Assembly: GCA_028095005.1 (NCBI GenBank) | Contig: CM051463.1 | Span: forward strand, 66,130,251-66,194,250 | DNA: 64,000 nucleotides | Direction: 5' to 3' | Source: Rhynchospora pubera | Lineage: Eukaryota > Streptophyta > Magnoliopsida > Poales > Cyperaceae | Shown: positions 57,218-64,000 of the stretch, in pieces | Layout: every line of letters begins with the position of its first letter | Position numbering within the stretch: the stretch's first letter is position 1 | Position numbers and translations under genes: made by a program | Notes under the pieces: model-generated | What the model saw: the letters and a program-made list of their open reading frames with translations, nothing else | Told to the model about the DNA's origin: nothing | The model's database searches: none

Positions 57218-57507
57218 GAGCGACGCATTAGGTTTATGTCTCGATCAGACAGCCTCGGTGTCTCCACCTCTCCTCTACAATTCACCAAATTCTCGAAGGT
57301 ATGTTATAAACGTTAATACGGAAAAAAACGTAACGGAAATGAGGTCTTACGTTTACGTTACGTATTTTTACGGAATTAGCGGCCCATTTCCATTTAATGT
57401 TCCGTCGGCCCAACGGAACTAAAATTTCGGCTGTTTAACGTTCCGTGGCCCAAAAACGTAACGTTAAAACGTTAATTTGTTAACATATTGACAGGTCTAA
57501 TCATATC

Positions 57508-58130
57508 ATATATTCTATTTAATTTGGCTATGGCCTATGTGTCATGTCAACATGTTCCATGATCAAGTGTCAATCTGACTCGAGAAATTGTTCAAGGACA
57601 AGTTATCTTTATCCTTGACATGAGGTTCGAGATTAGTCCGTAATCTAGCCACTTTCTCATATTAATACACATAATTAGCACTTAATACAAATTCTGCAAT
57701 ATGTCAATATACACAAATATATAAACAAAGAATGAGTGCGTACTAAGCTATTTTATGCCGCACGTATTGGATACATATATTTTAAGATCGATAATTCCAA
57801 TGTTTTTTCTTTTATGTTATGGATATATAATCAATTATTGTCAAATACATTTATTTATTGTTCAATACATATATATTTAAGAACTGCAGAGATTGTGAAA
57901 GCAATACACAATTAATTTCTGCAGTTTCAATACATTTAATTTAGTATCTAATTAATCTCATGTATTGTTAGTATTTAGTTGAATATAATTTTCGATATAT
58001 GTCTGTACAGTTCGTTTCAAATACGCGTTGGATATTGTAGGAGTGCATGCTTGTAAGTTGTTCGGTACACACGTGTTGTTTAAACATTCGTACTCATGTT
58101 TAAGCCATCCCATAATATATATTTACTTAT
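57508..58130. other. Intergenic stretch, nothing recognised
   Basis: AT-rich sequence between the hAT element and a MITE. No gene-like frame and no strong repeat. Confidence 0.5.
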
Positions 58131-58319
58131 GGCTGTGTTTGGATGGTGGGAAGTGGGAAGAAGGAATAAGGAATAAGGAATTTTTTTCATTAAATTTATT
58201 CCTAACCATCCAAACTCTTCACAAAAGTTACACACTTCCCAATAAATTTATCCCTTCCCAATAAATTTCTTCCCTTCTTCCTTCTTCCTACCTTATTCTC
58301 AACACATCCAAACGGAGCC
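58131..58319. mobile_element. PIF/Harbinger-like MITE, copy 2
   Basis: Same ends and interior as 49209-49404 (GGCTGTGTTTGGATG...CATCCAAACGGAGCC), flanked by TAT on each side. The two copies differ by a few substitutions and small gaps. Confidence 0.9.
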
Positions 58320-58889
58320 TATTATACAACGTGCATTTGAATATTTTTTTTTATCTTTTGAGGGACTAAGGTAAAAGTAGTTATAAATTTATGGGCAAAA
58401 ATTAGAAAGTTAAATATAATATTTTTTAACTTTATTCGTATACTGAAAAGTTACTACTTGCTTTCTATACAAACAAAAGAACAACGTTGTTTCTTCAATG
58501 CAAGAAGTGCCCATATTTCATGGTTTTTAGTTTTTACAGTGCAATGTTTGTATTTCCTAAAAGTTAACAAAATTAACTGGCTCAAACAGGGATTTCTGTT
58601 GGAAGTTGGAACTTGGCAACTTGACAAGTGTCGTTGTATCAAGTGATGATTCTGTTAATTGATTATCCAAATTCCAAAAGCGGCTAATTTCGGGTCAGCT
58701 TTTAAAATTGAACAAAGCCCAAAAATCCAAAGAATCAAAAGCCCAAAGAGTTGAAGCAAAGCCTTTTTTTTACCGAAGCCCAAAATGTCTTTTCCACTGC
58801 ATTACCTCTGCCACCTACAGTACACCTCTACCTTCTCTCTCTCCGCCGATCCAAAATCTCCATTGAAACCCACGATCAAACCCTTTGCC
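58320..58889. other. Upstream region and 5' UTR of the ferredoxin-like gene
   Basis: No repeat identified. The C/T-rich stretch 58790-58870 just before the start codon suits a plant 5' UTR. An upstream in-frame ATG exists at 58785 but is not preferred (see rejected items). No convincing TATA box. Confidence 0.5.
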
Positions 58890-60473
58890 ATGGCACTGGC
58901 CTCTCTGCGCCGGATCGGCGCTCCTATCTCGCTTCTCTCCAAGCACCAAATCTTCAGACCCACCTCCTCCGCCTCCGCCTCCGCCTCCGCCTCCGCCAAG
59001 GTCTCCGATCGGATCGTGCGCCTCTTCGCCATCGACCTCGATGGGAACAAGCGCGAAGTGGTGGGGCTCACTGGTCAGACCTTGCTCCGAGCTCTGGCTA
59101 ACGCTGGTCTTATCGACCCCGCCTCGCACCGCCTCGAGGAGATCGACGCTTGCTCGGCTGAGTGTGAGGTGCACATCGCTCAGGAGTGGCTCGAGAAGAT
59201 GCCTGAACCTAGCTACGAGGAGAGGTACTGTTGATTCGTAATAAATGTAAGTTAGGAAAAAGTTTTGGTTGATCATAGTGTGTAAAACCAATGTTCAATG
59301 TGTTACTTTGGAAAAATCATGTTGGCTTCTGAGCTTTTTGGATCGGAGCTGTTAGTGCTGGTTTCTTTATGATACTGGTGTTGTATGGCTTTTTAAGTCC
59401 TTGTACCTATTATGTCCAATATGATCCAATCGGTACTAGTGTGTTCCTTGGTCCATTTGACCTTCATTTGATGTATTGATGTCTGGCATGGAAACACCGG
59501 TGGCTATTCAAAATGAAGAAATCTTCAATTCAGGTGTCTTTTTTTACGTACATTGTCTACCATAGCCAATTGCAGTGACCTTTTTTAATTTCTAGATAGT
59601 TTGGTTTTGGCCATGTAATCTGACTGTTAGACTAGATTCATTCCTGCTGGAACAAATCAACTAAAAGTTTGCAAACCGCAGTAAATTCCTTTTCTCAACG
59701 TTCTCTTTTCCTTCTTTTATCTGCGATGCCTACTTTGGGCTTTATGTAGCCTTCACTGTTTTGGGGGATAATGTTTTCTCTTGTGTTACTTCATTATTTT
59801 AACGAGTCATGATCATAGCCCAAGTTCAGTTTAGTTCTTCTATGTTTGGTTGGCGCTGTTAGCATTTGAGAATCAGGCTAGTTAGTATTGAGCTGGCATG
59901 GTTATTTTTGCTTTGATTATTTCGTATTTGTTAGTAATTCTGGTTTAAGCAATAAAACAGGGTCCTATGTTAACTTTGTCTATTTGCAAAATTACATGAC
60001 AAGGTTTTTGTTCCGACAACTAAACCGGAGATCTTTTATGGGCTCTAATTTACAAATAACATTGATCCAGCATGTGATGTTAATTAGAAAGGTATACGCT
60101 GTTTTAAAGGTTGATCAATATGCCATTGCCTCAAGTATGTTGCATTTCCCAATGTCTGGATGAGTTAAAATTAAAATGGACTTGTCATTATCCTAGGTTT
60201 CTGCTGCACGTAAAAACACACGAGAGGTGTCTTTTACATTATACAGATGTACTTTTTCAAAAATGTGCCAAATGAGCACCTTTTTTACTACATTATACTA
60301 ATTTTGATTTGATCTGACAGTTTTGATGTGTAAACAGGTACGTGTTGACACGTGCATCTCGCAATCGGGTGCTGAACAAGCACGCCCGACTGGGTTGTCA
60401 GGTCGTGCTGGAACCCGAACATCAGAACATGGTCGTCGCCATCCCTGAGCCCAAGCCTTGGGACATCCCATAA
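58890..60473 (+). CDS. Mitochondrial ferredoxin-like protein of complex I (C1-FDX type)
   Basis: Two exons, 58890-59224 and 60338-60473 (GT-AG, 471 nt), encode 156 residues. The N-terminus (about 1-40: Ala/Ser/Arg-rich, few acids) looks like a mitochondrial presequence and includes a Ser-Ala run made by a GCCTCC microsatellite. The rest follows the plant 2Fe-2S-ferredoxin-like protein At3g07480 (VSDRIVRLFAIDLDG, GQTLLRAL, LIDPASHRLEEIDACSAECEV, ending KPWDIP), reported as a subunit bridging membrane and peripheral parts of plant complex I. Candidate metal ligands are Cys88, Cys92 and Cys132; the usual C-x4-C-x2-C ferredoxin pattern is missing, so normal 2Fe-2S binding is doubtful. The start at 58890 puts the presequence at the N-terminus as in relatives. 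The 1.1-kb intron is unremarkable. Confidence 0.93.
58967..58998 (+). repeat. GCCTCC microsatellite in the presequence
   Basis: Four to five tandem hexamers encode alternating Ser and Ala. Length changes would alter the transit peptide by two residues per unit without a frameshift. Confidence 0.9.
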
Positions 60474-61267
60474 TTCGTTTTCCCCAATTATACCTGTGCT
60501 CGTTCTGCAATTCTGTCTGTCATTTTATGAGAAACTATAATAATAAACCTTTTAACTATTATTTAGGCAAGAGTGTGCCGGTGGTTCATCGGTTCTCTCT
60601 TTAATATGTTGCAGTTTGTTTTTCATCTTATTTCGAAGCAGCTTGTGGAGCACTTATATTTCTCGTGAGGGTTGATATCTCTGGAAGCATAATTTCAACT
60701 CTGGGATATCCTGTATAAGTAATTTCAGTGTTTTGTGTTCATTTCCATCTGTTGTAACCATTTTGTTAAATGGTTATTCTGCCATTTGTTGAATGGTTAG
60801 TATCAGTAGCTGTATTTGCATTTTTCTTGCTTGGTTGATGCTAGGATTGTCGCGTAAAGTTGCTTGTCTACAGATATCGTATGATGGATCTGGGCCGATC
60901 AAGAAAAAATGTTGCAATAATTTCATTAATGCTCTTAATAGTGATAAACAAGCATTTGTTAAAAGTGCATTTGTTGGGACAAGTTGTTAATTTTTTTGAA
61001 CCACATGCATGCCACAAATGGTAGAATTTAAACCATCTCATTGATAATTTACATGCATCTAGTAAAAGCTAAATTAGTGAAACTAAATGCATGTACATAA
61101 AATGCCGAATTAGTTTGGTTAATATTTTATACATATGTATTCATAAAATTAATAAAATGAAACAACTATCAATTAACTTATCAGAGTATATTTTTATTTA
61201 TCTAATAATAAACAAGCTTTGACGATTTATATCGATCTGATCAAACGGTTGGTGAAATAAGTTAATG
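60474..61267. other. 3' UTR and intergenic region
   Basis: AATAATAAACC at about 60538-60548 is a possible polyadenylation signal for the ferredoxin-like gene. Beyond that no gene or repeat is recognised; short frames are chance. Confidence 0.45.
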
Positions 61268-61278
61268 CGGAAAATATC

Positions 61279-61941
61279 GGGAATTGCTTTCCATCAGCCC
61301 ATAGATTCTATCATCCCATCATCCCCAAATCTTCATTAATTATCTAACATATTTTCATTAATAAGAAAGTCCAAGGGATGATTTCATCATCCCATTCATC
61401 CTCATTGCAAATCCAGCGTCATCCCATCATTCCATATCTACTCCCAGCATATAATTCATTGAAATTCCGAACCGTAACATGTAATAACAAAATATACAAA
61501 TTCAATATATGTAACTGTTGAAGTTATATATATAACTGTTGAAGTTATATATGTAACTGTTAAAGTTAATATATATAACTTTTGAAGTTATATATGTACT
61601 GTTGAAGTTATATTTGTAATTGTTGAAGTTAAAATATGTAGCTGTTGAAGTTAAAATATGTAGATGTTGAAGTTATGTATGTAGTTGAAGTAGTTAATAT
61701 AACTAATTGTTATAATTTGGATACTAACTGTTGTAGTTAATATTAGTAATTGTTATAGTTCTCGTGGGGACCAAAAATAGAAAGGATGGAAGGGAGAATA
61801 ACAGTGGGGACCAAAATAGAAAAGAATGGGAGGGAGAGAAATAGTGGGGACCAAAAATATTCTAAAAATAGAAAAAATTAAAATGAGTTCCCACTGGGGA
61901 TGATGGGGATGATGGATCTTGGGGATGATCCTTATCACCCC
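61279..61941. mobile_element. Mutator-like MITE, 663 bp
   Basis: Flanked by a perfect 11-base direct repeat CGGAAAATATC (61268-61278 and 61942-61952). The ends start GGG on both sides, and inverted similarity runs inward (ATCATCCCATCATCCCCAA near 61310 against TTGGGGATGATGGGGATGAT-like sequence near 61890-61925). Non-coding; the middle is a minisatellite. Confidence 0.78.
61510..61762. repeat. AT-rich minisatellite
   Basis: About eleven degenerate copies of a 20-23 bp unit around TAACTGTTGAAGTTATATATG. Lies wholly inside the MITE 61279-61941. Confidence 0.85.
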
Positions 61942-61952
61942 CGGAAAATATC

Positions 61953-62459
61953 TGGGTAATATATATCCGATTTAGCTTTTAAAAATTAATGGAGAAACAT
62001 GTAATGAACCCTATCAAGACCCACGCACATCTAAACTTTGGGGCCGTTTGGATCGTTTAAGAATAAGAGGAATAGTCTATTCTTAGGTAAAAAAAACATT
62101 GGAAAATGTGTAATAACTTTGTAAAGAGTTTAAAGACTAAAATTAATACATAAATTCTTCCGTCTTGTATTAAAAAGTAATCGAACCGCTTAAAGTAAAT
62201 TTAAATTTTTTTTAAGACGTCATATAGAAAAGTTATAAATTGGAAGATGCGTTGTTTAATAGTAACAGCACGATCTCAATCCAACGGATTAAATCACAAC
62301 ATCACGGATTCACGACCCTTCACCCTTCCCACGTCCCAAGTCCCAACTCCGCCTACTCAAAACGGATCTCAAATCCTTAAACCCGACCCGATTGGTCGGG
62401 TTGACAAAATCCGTTCATCGACTCGACTACTCCACTTGCCTTTCCTTCATTCGCCAACC
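61953..62459. other. Upstream region of the phosphoesterase gene
   Basis: No gene. The word GGGGCCGTTTGGATCGTTTAAG at about 62040 resembles a Harbinger-type end, but no partner end was found. The C-rich part (62300-62459) is likely 5' UTR. Confidence 0.45.
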
Positions 62460-64000
62460 ATGGGCGCGCAAAAATGGCACTTCCTGATTCTCACTTCTCT
62501 TCTCCTCTCCTTCCCATCGACCTCTCCCTCCTCTATCGGATCTCCAGTGCACCACGAACGGAGAAGAGAGGCGATCGAGGTGGAAGGCGGACCCGGGTCC
62601 GTGGTGTGGGTCGTCCAGTTGTCGGATCTCCACTTCAGCGTCTTTCACCCGGATCGAGCAAGCGATTTCAGGCGCTATGTGGGACCCGCTCTTTCTATAA
62701 TTAAACCCTCGCTTGTTCTCATCACTGGCGATCTCACTGGTTTGTCTCAATTTTTTAATGTGCTGAGCTTTTTATGTTAAGAGTTACCTGTGTTGTGTTG
62801 TGTAAAGTGTTTGACCTTTTTACCCCTGAAATGTAGTATTATAATTGCTGTCATAATTCTCATTTCTCTCTGTCGGATGTAAAACTGAGCTTAGTTTGAC
62901 TAACACTTGCTTTTTTGGTGTTAATTGTTATGATTTGTTTAGATGGGAAAAGTAAAGATTTGTTGACGATGAAGCAGGAAGAGAGAGAGTGGATAGAGTA
63001 TGAAAATGCCACAAGAGTGATCATGACTAGTGGGCTTGATGAGAGAATATTTTATGACCTAAGAGGAAACCATGATAGCTTTGGTGTACCTGTCCAGGGT
63101 GGTACTAATGATTTCTATGAGAAATATAGCATTAATGCAAGACTAAGGAGGAATGGTAATGTTCAGAGTGTAACTTTAAAGGTCAGTATAATTTCTGTTT
63201 ATTTACTTGCCAATTTTTTAGCATGGCAATGTGGCATGTCAATTGTGGTTCCAACAAACATGATGTTAGAACCATAATTAAGCTACTTAATAGATAAATA
63301 TGCCAGATAAAACAGTCAACCCCTCACCATACAGGCACATGCATAAAAGAAACATATAGAAATAAGAAAAGGCCAGTCCCCAGTAAGCTAGGAGGTGGTA
63401 CAAGCTGACAACCTGACTGTTTCGGCAGAAACATTTGATACTGTTAATCTTTGGCAATATATAAATTTAAACAGAATGTTAGGATAAAAAGTACCAAGTT
63501 CTTAAATTGAGCTATTGGTAATATTTGGAAGCTCTAAGTGCAGACCAGAGATGGGAAGCATCTATTCGTCGGAATTGACTCTACACTAGCCACTGCAGGC
63601 CTACGTGGGCCCACCAACCTGTTTGGCCACCCGACTGACCAATTACTTGAAACCATAGACAAAGCCCTTTCAGAATGGGACAATTCAAATCAATTTGTAA
63701 CCTCTCAAGTAACCAAAGTTGTATTCGGCCACTTCCCTCTTTCTTTTACAGCATTAACTGAGACCCAGAGAAACCTTAAAGAAGTCTTTTTAAAACATAG
63801 TATATCAGCTTATTTATGTGGTCATCTTCATGCAAGATTTGGGAGAAACTTAAAGCGCCACCATTTAAAATCTCAGAATGAATATTTCCAATACAATATG
63901 CATGAATCTACTCGAGAAGTGTATATTAATGAAACTGAGGGTTGTCAGAAGAAAAAGAAAGAAATAAAGGAGTTCTGGGAGTGGGAAATGGGGGACTGGA
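62460..64000 (+). CDS. Calcineurin-like metallophosphoesterase, 5' part (At3g03305/TMEM62 type)
   Basis: Three exons are visible: 62460-62739, 62943-63181 and 63544 to the window edge, all GT-AG and in one frame; 325 codons are present and the 3' part is missing. Residues 1-25 form a hydrophobic signal peptide or anchor. Metal-binding motifs are in order: D56-x-H58 (QLSDLHF), D91 (GDLT), N136-H137 (RGNHD), H236 (FGHFPLS) and H267-x-H269 (CGHLHARFGRNLKRHH), so the dinuclear site appears complete. GRKHLFVGIDST-like and RGPTNLFGHPTD blocks match the plant putative metallophosphoesterase At3g03305. The natural substrate is not known. Membrane segments expected in the C-terminal half would lie beyond the window. 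The start is the ATG directly before the signal-like stretch; the open frame extends further upstream without conserved residues. Confidence 0.92.

Larger units (their letters stand above)
50658..57499 (-). mobile_element. hAT transposon, 6.8 kb
   Basis: Terminal inverted repeats TAGACCTGTCAA at both ends and a perfect 8-bp target duplication ATCATATC (50650-50657 and 57500-57507). Subterminal zones at both ends are rich in AACGTTA/TAACGTT and ACGGAA words, as is usual for transposase binding sites. It carries a minus-strand hAT transposase gene (55940 to about 51690), broken by point lesions and by a solo LTR. Confidence 0.95.

Noticed and set aside
58785..58889. Upstream in-frame ATG for the ferredoxin-like gene
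   Set aside because: It would add 35 residues before a complete mitochondrial presequence; the later ATG at 58890 matches the start layout of the plant homologue.
58802..59291. Antisense frames over the ferredoxin-like exon, including a poly-Gly frame
   Set aside because: They are the mirror of a GC-rich coding exon with a GCCTCC repeat and resemble no family.

Overview
The window is nuclear DNA of a flowering plant, most likely a eudicot. The evidence is spliced genes with AT-rich GT-AG introns, a DEMETER-family DNA demethylase gene, a plant complex I ferredoxin-like gene, and a dense layer of plant-type LTR retrotransposons, hAT, Mutator-like and PIF/Harbinger-like elements. The species cannot be named from the sequence.

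Layout. (1) 115-13574: a complete Ty3/Gypsy Athila-type element on the minus strand, with target duplication ATCAA, one intact gag-pol frame, an Athila-type extra ORF, a tRNA-Asp primer site, and a 3' LTR that lost 620 bp including the promoter. (2) 13575-18686: no confident gene; a solo LTR of a second Athila-like family (14900-16535), two MITEs with target duplications (16894-17105, 17461-17864) and a possible orphan plus-strand exon. (3) 18687-27352: a 20-exon minus-strand DEMETER-like 5-methylcytosine DNA glycosylase gene whose exons splice into one open frame of 1104 residues with catalytic Lys/Asp and 4Fe-4S cysteines intact. (4) 29273-48843: a Ty1/Copia element (minus) into which a second, related Copia element (32128-41817) has inserted, splitting the host pol beside the reverse transcriptase YVDD motif. 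(5) 48886-50465: a Mutator-like element with about 250-bp terminal inverted repeats, carrying two nested Harbinger-type MITEs. (6) 50658-57499: a hAT element with 8-bp target duplication and a broken transposase gene, itself split by a Copia-like solo LTR (52578-54149). (7) 58890-60473: a two-exon mitochondrial ferredoxin-like gene (C1-FDX type). (8) 61279-61941: another Mutator-like MITE holding a minisatellite. (9) 62460-end: the 5' part of a metallophosphoesterase gene of the At3g03305 type, running off the window.

Most striking pattern: three LTR families of unrelated sequence each carry arrays of paired short GC-rich palindromes (about 15 bp, 6-9 bp gap, about 15 bp). The cores differ: CGGNCCG in the complete Athila element, GCGGGCCGC-like in the second Athila-like solo LTR, and GCGTTGTGCAACGC in the Copia-like solo LTR. 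In the complete Athila element the same pair also sits inside the gag-pol reading frame at linkers between domains, always in the same frame. A second notable pattern is the inner Copia element: near-identical LTRs but thoroughly decayed gag-pol, as expected for a non-autonomous family moved in trans by relatives of the element it landed in.

The three host genes are not an operon and have no evident shared pathway: DNA demethylation (nucleus), respiratory complex I assembly or structure (mitochondrion) and a membrane or secretory phosphoesterase.
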